DNA from: Tetragenococcus halophilus
GTDB lineage: Bacteria > Bacillota > Bacilli > Lactobacillales > Enterococcaceae
Direction of reading: 5' to 3'
Assembly (NCBI RefSeq): GCF_021474685.1
Contig: NZ_JAKEIT010000020.1
Location: 1 to 44,927 of the forward strand
Length of the DNA stretch: 44,927 nucleotides
Below, in pieces: positions 1 through 7,660 of this stretch. A model generated the notes under the pieces. The model did no database searches. It was not told the DNA's origin and saw only the letters and a list, made by a program, of their open reading frames with translations. A program made the translations under genes and the position numbers. Position 1 is the first letter of the stretch. Each line of letters starts with the position of its first letter.

Positions 1-75
1 CAAATAGTAATTCTGGATTCCTTTATTCAACATAAAATATAGCCAGTTTGAAACAAAACAAGATCCGTCAAACAA

Positions 76-351
76 TTAGGTGTCACTTCCTCCAATGACA
101 CAAAAAATTCCAGCAATTGAATCGTCTGCAAAAGTGACTTTTAAATCCAGGGAACGAGCTTCATTAGGATGGTTCTTTAAGTAGTCCACTCCTTTCAACG
201 AATTTAGTATTGTCGAAGATTTCAAACCAAATGATTTCAACCTTTGTTTCCCAAGATTTAATTGATGAAACGCAAATAACCTCTCTACAATTCCATTTGA
301 TAAACTTACAATACCACTCGCTCCCCTTTTTAATCCTTTAGGTTAGTTCAT
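76..351 (-). pseudogene. S66-family (LD-carboxypeptidase/MccF-like) peptidase, N-terminal remnant
   Basis: Read on the minus strand from an ATG at 349-351, one frame gives a peptide typical of the S66 N-terminal domain: GIVSLSNGIVERL, then RLKSFGLK, then LKGVDYLKNHPNEAR, then DLKVTFADDSIAGIFCVIGG. The last two match the family pattern in which a hydrophobic strand ends in GG before the catalytic Ser region. Codon 3 is a stop (343-345) and the frame ends at a stop at 76-78, just where the family would continue. Another frame toward position 1 may hold more degraded sequence. A functional family member has about 300-340 residues, so this is a dead fragment. The family assignment rests on motif memory, not an alignment. 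Confidence 0.72.
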
Positions 352-505
352 AATTAAGCTCCTCTATTTTGATTTGTATTTAACTCATAGTAAGCGTTTT
401 TTCAAAATTATTTTCAAATGTATCATATTTAATCATCATATAGCTTTATTCGTATGTTTTTTTCTATTCTATGATAAAATAACCCTATTAATTCTGAGGA
501 GGACA

Positions 506-1102
506 ATGATGATCAATGTAAATTTTTTCGTTTTTGAGGCATTTGAAACGTTGGATTTATTTGGCGTAGTAGAAATTTTCGGACGCTTACAAGATCGCTA
601 TAATTTGAATTATTACTCTATGGAAGGTGGGCTTGTTAAAAGTAGCCAAGGAGTGGAAATGATGACACAACCTATCACTCATTTGACAAATGGAGGTATT
701 TTGATTCTTCCTGGAGGCAAAGGAACTAGAATCTTAGTAAACGATCATGAATGGATCGAAAGATTAAAGCAAATCAGTCTAACAGAGACAAATGTATTAA
801 CCGTTTGTACAGGGGCCGCCTTGCTAGCAAAAACTGGACTTTTAAATGGAAAAAAAGCTACCAGCAACAAAAGAGCTTTCGAATGGGTCAAATCCGTGAA
901 TGAATCGGTCCTTTGGCAGGAAAATGCTAGATGGGTAGTAGCAGATAAATATTATACTTCTTCAGGGGTGTCTGCCGGAATGGATATGGCACTAGGCTTT
1001 ATTGCAGATCAGCTTGGCAAAAATACAGCAGAAAAAATTGCCTCTGATATTGAATATATTTGGAATGACGATCTTAATAACGATCAGTTTGCTAATAAAT
1101 AA
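506..1102 (+). CDS. DJ-1/PfpI family protein (glutamine-amidotransferase-like fold)
   Basis: This 198-residue protein has the DJ-1/PfpI fold signature: an ILILPGG strand near residues 65-71 and the nucleophile elbow TVCTGAALLAKTGLLNGKKAT, with the reactive Cys at about residue 101. Relatives include the N-terminal domains of some AraC-type regulators, stress-linked hydratases and deglycases; the substrate cannot be read from the sequence. The start is the ATG at 506, preceded by GAGGAGG. An upstream in-frame ATG at 374 would add 44 residues of hydrophobic, unlikely sequence without a good ribosome site. The gene stands alone and faces the mazEF remnant across a shared terminator. Confidence 0.85.
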   Translation: MMINVNFFVFEAFETLDLFGVVEIFGRLQDRYNLNYYSMEGGLVKSSQGVEMMTQPITHLTNGGILILPGGKGTRILVNDHEWIERLKQISLTETNVLTVCTGAALLAKTGLLNGKKATSNKRAFEWVKSVNESVLWQENARWVVADKYYTSSGVSAGMDMALGFIADQLGKNTAEKIASDIEYIWNDDLNNDQFANK

Positions 1103-1216
1103 GATTGCTCCGTTTCCTGTTATCTAATTTGTAAACTTCTTTAGTAAAAAAGGACACCCACTCTCCGGTTCGAAATGATAATTTTGCATAGTAGCATTAC
1201 TTTGACAAAATATTAG

Positions 1217-1251
1217 AAAAACCAGGTAGTCAAAAATCGCTACCTGGTTTT
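1217..1251. terminator. Bidirectional rho-independent terminator
   Basis: AAAACCAGGTAG (1217-1228) pairs with CTACCTGGTTTT (1240-1251) around an 11-nt loop. A/T runs on both sides let it serve the DJ-1-like gene on the plus strand and the mazF remnant on the minus strand. Confidence 0.85.
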
Positions 1252-1346
1252 ATTAAAATTTTATGCAATTGAACATAGCAACAAAGACAATAAAATAACT
1301 TATTAATACACATATTTACTACAATTAAAAGATGAGTAAAGCTGTA

Positions 1347-1690
1347 TTATTCACCATCAACGCTAAATAAGAATTTATAAATAGCGATGATCTCAGTTAA
1401 TTCTTTTTTAGAAACCTGATCCACAATGTCTGCTTTAGTTACATTTCTTGCTTGTAGGTTTAATGCAATTGTTTGGTCCAATAAAACTTTTCCATAAACA
1501 ACTTTGGTACTTTCTAAAGAATAATACATGGGAAAACCACGTTTTGTTGAGCTAACGGGGGCTACAATTGTCATATTACTTGTTTGTTGCACCATGTCAT
1601 GGCTTAAAGTAATTGCTGGACGTCGGGTCCTCTGTTTATGGCTTCACCTTGGATTAAAGTTCACATAAAAATATCTCCTTGTGTTACCAA
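1347..1690 (-). pseudogene. mazF: MazF/PemK-family toxin, broken reading frame
   Basis: The 82-codon open frame from 1595 to 1347 encodes only the C-terminal two thirds of a MazF-type endoribonuclease (SHDMVQQTSNMTIVAPVSST and onward). The missing N terminus is still readable upstream. VNFNPR, a TGA stop (1644-1646), then SHKQRTRRPAITLSHD aligns residue for residue with the family pattern NP-x-KGH-x-Q-x-x-RRPA, so the stop replaces the Lys. The very N terminus (VTQGDIF) lies in another frame, implying a one-base frameshift near 1665-1671. The ancestral start was probably the TTG at 1688-1690, overlapping the mazE stop. With two lesions it should be inactive unless they are sequencing errors. 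Confidence 0.82.
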
Positions 1691-1947
1691 GGCAACGCGT
1701 TACCTTCTGCTTTCCCCCAATCTAACTCATGATCACGTTGACCGTCATCTTGCCAGTCCGCAAAAAGGTCATGAATATTAGTCGGCTGTTTTTTTATAGG
1801 TGTTAAAACGATTGAATTATTTCGAGTAGTTACAGTTAAAGCTTGATTATCTTCTAAACCTAATTGTTTTACAATATAACTTGGGATTCGAATAATCATC
1901 GAATTTCCCCACTGTGTAATACGAGTTTGACCTTTAATATTATTCAT
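1684..1947 (-). CDS. mazE: MazE-like antitoxin (AbrB/SpoVT DNA-binding fold)
   Basis: This protein of about 87 residues begins with a swapped-hairpin AbrB fold (TRITQWGNSMIIRIPSYIVKQL) followed by an acidic, flexible tail ending DWGKAEGNALPW. That layout is typical of MazE, whose tail wraps the MazF toxin. The start is the ATG at 1945-1947, 8 nt after AAGGAG; an upstream in-frame GTG would overlap that ribosome site. The stop overlaps the remains of mazF, showing an ancestral antitoxin-toxin operon. Because mazF is broken, this looks like an orphan antitoxin that may still repress its own promoter or neutralise a MazF encoded elsewhere. The reading frame itself is intact. Confidence 0.85.
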   Translation of the reverse strand: MNNIKGQTRITQWGNSMIIRIPSYIVKQLGLEDNQALTVTTRNNSIVLTPIKKQPTNIHDLFADWQDDGQRDHELDWGKAEGNALPW

Positions 1948-2030
1948 TATGATCACTCCTTAAAAAGGTTTCCTTTATATAGGAAAAACGATGTATATAC
2001 ATAAAGTCAACGATAATTACTCACTTACGA

Positions 2031-2738
2031 TTAATTGAATCCATCACGTTTATTTCTTAATTGAACAAATTCATCAAAATCATTCGCACGAATAAATGGG
2101 TTGATTTCTTTTTCAATTTCGATTGTCGAAGGCAATGTTGGTTCATTATTTTCTCTTTGTTGCTGAACTTTCTTTAGTGCTTTACTTACTGCTGAATTTG
2201 AGGGGTCCACTTCTTTGGCAAAACGTAAATTGGTGTCTGAATACTCGTGAGCTGCATATACTTTAGTATCATCAGCTAGTTGTCCAAATTTATTAACTGT
2301 CTCAAACTGCGCTTGGTAATCTCCTGTAAAGACTCTGCCACAACCCGCCATAAATAAAGCATCGCCACAAAAAACTTTATCCTCCACTAAATAAGCGATA
2401 TGCCCATTTGTGTGTCCAGGTACTGACATAATTTCCCATTTGTGATCGAGTAAATCAATGGTTTCGCCCTCATGAACTATATTTGTAGCATAGGCCCGAC
2501 ACTCTTCCGGTCCATAAACCGTAGTACCCGGATATACAGCTACGATTTCTTTTACACCGCCAGTGTGGTCAGCATGATTATGCGTAAGTAAAATAGCTGT
2601 CAAATGTAATTCTTCATGATTAGCTAAATAGTCCAGCACAGGCTGCGCTTCTCCTGGGTCTACAACTACAAGGTTTTGATCCTTTTGATAAAGCCAAATA
2701 TAATTATCCGATAAAGCTTCTAAAGCTGTCACTGTCAT
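2031..2738 (-). CDS. gloB: Metallo-beta-lactamase fold hydrolase, glyoxalase II-like
   Basis: The zinc-binding motif THNHADH lies at residues 52-58, followed by further ligands in VPGHTNGH and the GDALF segment, as in hydroxyacylglutathione hydrolases. At 235 residues it is close to the usual glyoxalase II length of about 250, and the C-terminal helical part (KEINPFIRANDF) matches that family. The expected reaction is hydrolysis of a hydroxyacyl thioester such as S-lactoylglutathione or an analogue on another thiol. The ATG follows AGGAG by 6 nt. The gene is monocistronic, with repeat array A upstream of it. Confidence 0.88.
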   Translation of the reverse strand: MTVTALEALSDNYIWLYQKDQNLVVVDPGEAQPVLDYLANHEELHLTAILLTHNHADHTGGVKEIVAVYPGTTVYGPEECRAYATNIVHEGETIDLLDHKWEIMSVPGHTNGHIAYLVEDKVFCGDALFMAGCGRVFTGDYQAQFETVNKFGQLADDTKVYAAHEYSDTNLRFAKEVDPSNSAVSKALKKVQQQRENNEPTLPSTIEIEKEINPFIRANDFDEFVQLRNKRDGFN

Positions 2739-2849
2739 TTTATCTCCTGCTTTCTATCATTTTTCTTATATTCATTTTACTGTAAATATGAATATATGTT
2801 AAATCATAGCTAGCAAACTTTTATGATAAAAAATTGTAAAAATGTAGAT

Positions 2850-3078
2850 TTAGCACACAACTTATTGAAACTTATGTGCTTAGCCTGATTTAACCACACT
2901 ACTTTTGCATACTTATGTGCTTATCTGCTGATAACCACACTAGTTCGCCGATCTTATGTGCTTATTTTGGAGAAATCTCCCATTTTTACAATAAACATTT
3001 AAATTAAGCACATAACTTCGGTAAGCTTATGTGCTTATAACGTTTTAACCCCATTAGTTTTGTATTCTTATGTGCTTA
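2850..3078. repeat. 41-nt inverted-arm repeat array A
   Basis: CTTATGTGCTTA starts at 2871, 2912, 2953, 3026 and 3067. Steps are 41, 41, 73 and 41 nt. In complete units it is followed by an 8-nt gap, then a 12-nt arm such as TAACCACACTAG (9 of 12 positions complementary to the first arm), then a 9-nt gap. A lone second-type arm opens the array at 2850. The third unit has its 8-nt gap replaced by 40 nt (2965-3004), including the small hairpin GGAGAAATCTCC. The last arm overlaps the stop codon of the upstream dehydrogenase gene. Arms are conserved while gap sequences differ from unit to unit. Confidence 0.9.
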
Positions 3079-4065
3079 ATTAAACGAAAGATAAACTTTA
3101 TCTTTTACCGTTGGATCTAAGGCTTTTTGTATGGCTTGTTTATATTGACTAAAGGGATAAACAATTTGCGGAAAAGTTAGCTGCAGCTCTCTTTTATCTA
3201 TTAAGTGGAAGATTGTCTCAAACTGCTTTTGCCATTCTTCAAGGGAACAATTTTCGCTCCAATGTCGTAAGTGAAACATTTTTGCTGTAATAGTTAAATG
3301 ATTCGCGATATATTGAAAGTCCACTTGACGACCTGAAAGCAAACCAATCGTACGGAAATCTCCACCATTTCTGACACAGCGAGCTAAAGTTGTTCCAGCT
3401 GAATTGCCAATCATATCGATAGCAGCTTGAACGCCCTTTCCTTTCGTTATTGCCATGACCGCATCAAAAACGTTTTCTATTCCCGAGTTAATCACATAAT
3501 CCGCACCTAATTTCTTTAACGGTTCTCGATATTGCTCGTTTCTAACTACCGAAATCATTTTAAAGCCTAAAATATTTGCAAGTTGAATAAATATCTTTCC
3601 AATCGAAGAATTCCCGGCGTTGACTAATAAAAAATCTTGCTTTTTTAATGTAAATCCTCGAGTACACAACAACCAGGCCGTAATAGGATTGATATAAGTT
3701 TGGCAAGCTATTTTATAATCGATAGTTTCTGGAACAATAATTAACTGATTAGCTTTCATTACTACTCCCTCTTGCCAAGTTCCCTCTTCTCTTAAAGGTA
3801 ACACCATTTTACCTATTAATGACTGATTCTCTGCTTTTCCAACTTTTTTAACAACTCCAACACCTTCGTAGCCAACTGTACTGGGCAAGGGAATTCTGTG
3901 GGCGTAAGCTCCAGTTACAGGAATCAAATCGGAAGGATTAATGGGCGCCATCATCATTTCAATGAGCGCTTCATCTTCCTCTAAATGCGAAATTCTTCTA
4001 TTTGTTTCTTGGATAACCAATTCCGGTTGACCAAATTCTGAATAATATAAGCTTTTATAACTCAG
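3076..4065 (-). CDS. Zinc-less medium-chain dehydrogenase/reductase (enoyl reductase-like)
   Basis: The protein is a medium-chain dehydrogenase/reductase of the quinone-oxidoreductase or enoyl-reductase type. APINPSDL and a GYEGVGVV strand sit in the catalytic domain, followed by a Rossmann NAD(P) domain (LLVNAGNSSIGKIFIQLA). No structural-zinc cysteine cluster is seen. Homology continues upstream of the first candidate start (TTG at 4020) through SYKSLYYSEFGQPEL, so the true N terminus probably lies near 4065. There the in-frame codon is CTG, about 6-8 nt after AAGGGTGA, and no ATG or GTG is available. Either CTG is used or a start ATG was mutated. Its stop codon lies inside the last arm of array A. 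The substrate is unknown. Confidence 0.75.
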   Translation of the reverse strand: MSYKSLYYSEFGQPELVIQETNRRISHLEEDEALIEMMMAPINPSDLIPVTGAYAHRIPLPSTVGYEGVGVVKKVGKAENQSLIGKMVLPLREEGTWQEGVVMKANQLIIVPETIDYKIACQTYINPITAWLLCTRGFTLKKQDFLLVNAGNSSIGKIFIQLANILGFKMISVVRNEQYREPLKKLGADYVINSGIENVFDAVMAITKGKGVQAAIDMIGNSAGTTLARCVRNGGDFRTIGLLSGRQVDFQYIANHLTITAKMFHLRHWSENCSLEEWQKQFETIFHLIDKRELQLTFPQIVYPFSQYKQAIQKALDPTVKDKVYLSFN

Positions 4066-4109
4066 TAATATTCACCCTTAACTTTTTATGACTTATGAAC
4101 GAAAATAAT

Positions 4110-4571
4110 TTATTTCATTGGTATTAAAAATTCACAGATCTTGTCTTCGCCTTCCTCTTCTTTGTAGCGTTCAAGTATAGGCGCATTTGCTATAATATCT
4201 AAATGATTTTGAGAAATAGTTTTACCTATATTTTTCCAAAATGAATCGACCGCTTCTGTGGTATGAGTCACAGTAAATACTGCATACTTTCCACCTTCAA
4301 AATCTCCCATATTTACTTGAGGATCCTGGGAAAAATCTTTGTCTGTAAACAACATTAAATCATATCGACATTGTTCAGCTGGTGTAAGCTGAGGGTTAGC
4401 TTGTGCAATAGCGAGAATCCCTTTAGTCTTTTTGTCTTCTTCCAAATGATTATGAAAAATCCATTTTTTAAAGTTTTTCATCATTTGAAAGTTCTCAGGG
4501 CTTCCATACTTCCCTGTATTTCTAATATAAACCATTTTATAATTACCCAAAATTTCAATTTTGTAATTCAT
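4110..4571 (-). CDS. GyrI-like small-molecule-binding domain protein
   Basis: This 153-residue protein resembles the stand-alone GyrI/SbmC or AraC effector-binding fold. It starts with a beta strand and Tyr-rich motif (MVYIRNTGKYG), has a central CRYDLMLF segment equivalent to the family C-x-x-D strand, and ends with GGKYAVFTVTH and a C-terminal EFLIP strand. Family members bind drugs or other small hydrophobic ligands, and some inhibit or protect DNA gyrase. Which applies here cannot be told. The ATG follows GGGAGG. No helix-turn-helix domain is fused to it. It lies between the dehydrogenase gene and repeat array B-prime. Confidence 0.75.
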   Translation of the reverse strand: MNYKIEILGNYKMVYIRNTGKYGSPENFQMMKNFKKWIFHNHLEEDKKTKGILAIAQANPQLTPAEQCRYDLMLFTDKDFSQDPQVNMGDFEGGKYAVFTVTHTTEAVDSFWKNIGKTISQNHLDIIANAPILERYKEEEGEDKICEFLIPMK

Positions 4572-4693
4572 TTGTTACCTCCCAAAATAGATTGGAAGAT
4601 TAGCTAATCGTTCCTCATCAATAACGGTAACACGCTTTAAAATGGTTTTCACTACCTTTTTTAAAACAGTTTATATTTTTTAATGAAAGATAA

Positions 4694-4828
4694 GTTGGAC
4701 CTAATATTTTACGGATTGGGGACATGTCGCTAAAGTTGCCTCCAATGTTCTGCGGATTGGTGGCACATCGTAAGAGTTGCCTCCAATATTCTGCGGATTG
4801 GTGGCACACCATTAAAGTTTCCTCCAAT
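4694..4828. repeat. 41-nt inverted-arm repeat array B-prime
   Basis: Arm ATTGGTGGCACA or a variant starts at 4715, 4756 and 4797, an exact 41-nt period. Each is followed by an 8-nt gap, then GTTGCCTCCAAT (4735, 4776, 4817 for its last variant), then a 9-nt gap ending in CGG. A partial second-type arm (GTTGGACCTAAT) opens the array at 4694. The two arm types are imperfect inverted copies of each other. A 69-codon frame across this array is a product of the repeats and is not called as a gene. Confidence 0.9.
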
Positions 4829-4894
4829 CCATGACCATTTATTTTGTATGCAACTGTTGGTATCTATTTACTATTATGCTACAATTAGAGTGTG

Positions 4895-5110
4895 AAACGA
4901 GATTATCACACAACTGAAGTGCAAAAAACCACCCTATGTCCAGTAGGGTGGTTTTTCTTAGCTTTGTTGTAACAATGTTAAAATTAGAGTAGCAACTGTT
5001 TCATACATATGTTAATCGTCTAGCCAATGTTCTCTAGCATTATGACTAAAGTGGAGCAATGATTAACGAGATTATTTTGTCTCACAACTGAAGTCACCCC
5101 CTTTTCGGGC
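4895..5110. repeat. Near-duplicate segments in gene-free stretch, possible mobile-element remnant
   Basis: ACGAGATTAT followed by CACAACTGAAGT occurs at 4897-4920 and, with a 5-nt insertion, at 5069-5094. The second copy continues into a C-rich stretch CACCCCCTTTTCGGGCAG. ATTAGAGT also recurs (4884 and 4985). No transposase fragment is readable. The layout is compatible with a rearranged insertion-sequence end, but this is weak inference. Nothing else gene-like is seen between 4829 and 5237 apart from the two terminators. Confidence 0.35.
4923..4957. terminator. Strong rho-independent terminator, no adjacent gene
   Basis: AAAAACCACCCT pairs perfectly with AGGGTGGTTTTT around a 9-nt loop. It stands in a gene-free region between array B-prime and the oxidoreductase gene, so the gene it once served may be lost. 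Confidence 0.8.
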
Positions 5111-5192
5111 AGTCGCCAAAAATATTATAATATATTTTATTACTCAGTCTTATTGAAGTTAAAAGCGCTTTCAATGCTTGTCAATAAAAATT

Positions 5193-5233
5193 AAAACGCC
5201 AAGACTCTTTAAAAAGAATTTCAGCGCGTTTTT
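5193..5233 (-). terminator. Probable terminator of the oxidoreductase gene
   Basis: AAAACGC (5193-5199) pairs with GCGTTTT (5226-5232), with an inner CTTT/AAAG pairing. It sits immediately after the minus-strand stop at 5238 and ends in a T-rich run on that strand. Confidence 0.5.
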
Positions 5234-5237
5234 ATCC

Positions 5238-6257
5238 TCAGTTCCATTTATTTATTTTAATGATGATTTTTCCTTTCGCATGACCGGACGCTGAATATTC
5301 CACTGCTTCTTGCGTTTTTTCAAAGGAAAATACACGATCCACAATAGGCTCCAATTTCCCATCTTCAATATAATCGCACAAAATTTCTAGTTGTTCACCG
5401 CTTGGTTTCATGAATAGAAAGTGATAGTTCACGTCGTACTGCTTTTCTAAACGCGTCAATTTAAATGATGCTAAACCAAACAGCATGGTTTTAAACCAAC
5501 CGACACCATATTCTTTGCCAAAACGTGCATTTGGCGTCCCGCTGATCGTTACTATTTTTCCGCCTGGCTTCAAGACTTTAAAGCCATCACTTAAATTTTG
5601 TCCTCCCAAGGTATCAAAAACATCATCATAATCACTTAAGACTTCCGCAAAATTTTCTTCACGGTAATTAATCACTTGATCTGCACTTAAGCGCGTCACT
5701 AACTCTTTTCCACGATCACTGGCTGTGGTAGCAACATAGACGTCCATTAATTTCGCCAATTGAATGGCAATCGTGCCAATGCCACCCGAACCAGCTTGAA
5801 TCAATACTTTATCTCCTGATTGTACTTGCATAATGTCGTGTAATGCTTGATAACTAGTCAATCCAACCAAAGGAATCGATGCAGCTTCTTCAAAAGTAAG
5901 GTTTTTAGGTTTCAATGCGATATCTTCTTGGTCAATACCGATATATTCAGCAAATGTGCCAATTTTCGTCTTTTGTGGTCGACCATAAACTTCATCGCCG
6001 ACTTTAAAATTTGTTACCTTATCACCTGCTTTTACAATCCGTCCGGCAAAATCATTACCTAAAACTAAAGGCATATCATAATGTAACAACATTTTTAGTT
6101 TTCCATCACGGATTTTCAAATCAATTGGATTAATACTTGCAGCAACAATTTCCACCAATACTTCATTTTCCGAAATTTCGGGTATTGGTAAGGTTAATTC
6201 TTCTAATTTTTCTTGTTTATATTGAGAAATTCCCATCGCTTTCATTGTTTGTACCAT
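5238..6257 (-). CDS. NADP-dependent zinc-less quinone oxidoreductase-like protein
   Basis: The 339-residue protein is a full-length zinc-less medium-chain dehydrogenase/reductase. It has the N-terminal catalytic domain (AASINPIDLKIRDG, then LGNDFAGRIV) and a Rossmann domain with VLIQAGSGGIGTIAIQLAK near residues 150-168. Relatives reduce quinones or alpha,beta-unsaturated carbonyls with NADPH; the natural substrate here is unknown. The ATG follows AGGAAG. It is the last gene of a same-strand run that includes TspO, a methyltransferase, a GNAT enzyme and a UvrA-like ATPase, suggesting a stress or detoxification neighbourhood. A cre-like sequence (about 5160-5175) lies past its 3-prime end and is not assigned to it. 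Confidence 0.85.
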   Translation of the reverse strand: MVQTMKAMGISQYKQEKLEELTLPIPEISENEVLVEIVAASINPIDLKIRDGKLKMLLHYDMPLVLGNDFAGRIVKAGDKVTNFKVGDEVYGRPQKTKIGTFAEYIGIDQEDIALKPKNLTFEEAASIPLVGLTSYQALHDIMQVQSGDKVLIQAGSGGIGTIAIQLAKLMDVYVATTASDRGKELVTRLSADQVINYREENFAEVLSDYDDVFDTLGGQNLSDGFKVLKPGGKIVTISGTPNARFGKEYGVGWFKTMLFGLASFKLTRLEKQYDVNYHFLFMKPSGEQLEILCDYIEDGKLEPIVDRVFSFEKTQEAVEYSASGHAKGKIIIKINKWN

Positions 6258-6316
6258 TTTTTCTTCCTAATCGTTCAAAAGAAAAAAGCCTCATAAAAAG
6301 ACTTTTTTCTTCTTTC

Positions 6317-6784
6317 TTAATTTAGAATCGCAAGTCCTAAGCATAGATAACCAGCATATAAACACCAGACTAAATAAGGAGCAAATAGAAAACTTGCTGC
6401 TTTATTGATATAGTAAAATACGCGCATACAGAAAATAATCATGGCGATTAGTACGATAATCACTAGTGTAGCAATCCAGTAATGATTTCCGCCAAAGAAA
6501 AGAATACTCCATGAAAAGTTCAATATTTGTTGTATTGCAAAAAGGGTGATCGCTGAAGCTTTCATTTTCTTAGATACTTTCGAGATAATTAGCAAGAATA
6601 GTGCAGTTCCCATCAGCGCGTAAATAATGGTCCAAATTGTACCAATGATACTTCCAGGCGGCGATAGCGGCGGTTTTTGCAATTGTTGATAAATACTTTG
6701 GATATCTCCTGCAAAAAATCCGGAAATAATCCCAGTCAATTCAATACCCACGACACTTATTAACCAAATAACCCACTTTCTCAT
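6317..6784 (-). CDS. tspO: TspO/MBR family integral membrane protein
   Basis: The 155-residue protein shows the five-helix TspO layout. The conserved KPPLSPPGSIIGTIWTIIYALMG element lies after the first helix, followed by LNFSWSILFFGG and VWCLYAGYL. Family members bind porphyrins and other hydrophobic ligands in the membrane; the bacterial role is unsettled. The ATG has a good AGGAGG site and lies inside the 3-prime end of the upstream methyltransferase gene. The 44-bp overlap indicates translational coupling in one operon. Confidence 0.9.
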   Translation of the reverse strand: MRKWVIWLISVVGIELTGIISGFFAGDIQSIYQQLQKPPLSPPGSIIGTIWTIIYALMGTALFLLIISKVSKKMKASAITLFAIQQILNFSWSILFFGGNHYWIATLVIIVLIAMIIFCMRVFYYINKAASFLFAPYLVWCLYAGYLCLGLAILN

Positions 6785-7631
6785 ACACTTGACCTCCTAA
6801 ATTTTTTTCTACAATAATTGCCATCGTCTCATTTTCTTCATTATAAGCTCGTCCTGTAACATCGCTAAAAATTTCGCAAAACTCAAAACCAGCTTCTTGC
6901 ATTTCTTGTATCAATGCATCCTTTGTAAAACAAGTATTCCACACATAATAAGGTGTAATTTCTGTATTTGAAACAATCGTGGTTTGTTCTAAAGTAACAT
7001 CATTCGAATACTTATAATTTCCGTAAAATGCAATATATTCATCTGGACGCCAAAATCCTCCGTTTTCACAGTTTTCCCACTTTTGTTCTTCTTGAAATTG
7101 TTGATAAAACTTTTGGGAAAAGACATCAAGTAATAATTTCCCACCTGGTTTTAAATGCTGATAAATATTATGCAGTAAAGTTTGACGATCCTTAGTCGAT
7201 AAGGCACCATAATCACAATAGATTAATGTAGCTAAATCAAAGCTTTGTTTTAAATCCATTGCTAAATAATCTTGGTAATAATAAGTATTTGCTAAGCCTT
7301 GTTGCTGGGCGGACTTTTTGGCATAATCAATCGATCGCTTGGAAAAGTCAACGCCCGTTACTTGATAATTCTCTAAAGCAAACTTTTCTGCATATATTCC
7401 TGGGCCGCAACCTATATCAAGTAGCTTGGGATAGGTTTGTGCTGGAATTTTTTCTTTAATCCAAGACGCAGATTGTTCGATAAAAGAAAATTTGCGACTC
7501 GCACCAGAAAAATCCGGGTCTAAATGTGCTTTTAGCATTTGTTTCGAGATATATTCATCATCCCAAAAAGCTTCTTTTGATTTTGTATAAAGCGCTGGCT
7601 TTTCTAAGCTCTCTTTTAAATTATAAAACAT
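6741..7631 (-). CDS. Class I SAM-dependent methyltransferase
   Basis: The S-adenosylmethionine motif I is LLDIGCGPGIYAEKFA at about residues 69-84. VTGVDFSKRSIDYAKK follows as motif II, LIYCDYGAL as the motif IV region and LKPGGKLLLDVFS as the post-strand-5 segment. At 296 residues it carries an N-terminal helical extension before the core. The substrate is not evident. The ATG follows AAGGAAGG. The gene lies downstream of a GNAT gene and overlaps tspO by 44 bp. Confidence 0.87.
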   Translation of the reverse strand: MFYNLKESLEKPALYTKSKEAFWDDEYISKQMLKAHLDPDFSGASRKFSFIEQSASWIKEKIPAQTYPKLLDIGCGPGIYAEKFALENYQVTGVDFSKRSIDYAKKSAQQQGLANTYYYQDYLAMDLKQSFDLATLIYCDYGALSTKDRQTLLHNIYQHLKPGGKLLLDVFSQKFYQQFQEEQKWENCENGGFWRPDEYIAFYGNYKYSNDVTLEQTTIVSNTEITPYYVWNTCFTKDALIQEMQEAGFEFCEIFSDVTGRAYNEENETMAIIVEKNLGGQVYEKVGYLVNKCRGY

Positions 7632-7660
7632 TCACTACCTTCCTTTTTTACTCTTCTTAT

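Noticed and set aside
25-36. ATTCAACATAAA, close to an arm of array D
   Set aside because: A single copy with no partner arm or 41-nt neighbour; chance similarity is likely in AT-rich DNA.
374-505. N-terminal extension of the DJ-1-like protein
   Set aside because: Hydrophobic, AT-driven sequence without a ribosome site; the strong GAGGAGG site precedes the ATG at 506.
4618-4827. 69-codon minus-strand frame
   Set aside because: It is made almost entirely of repeat array B-prime; the peptide repeats with the DNA and has no supported ribosome site.
5160-5175. cre-like sequence AAAAGCGCTTTCA
   Set aside because: It lies beyond the 3-prime end of the oxidoreductase gene and is not near a promoter that can be seen.
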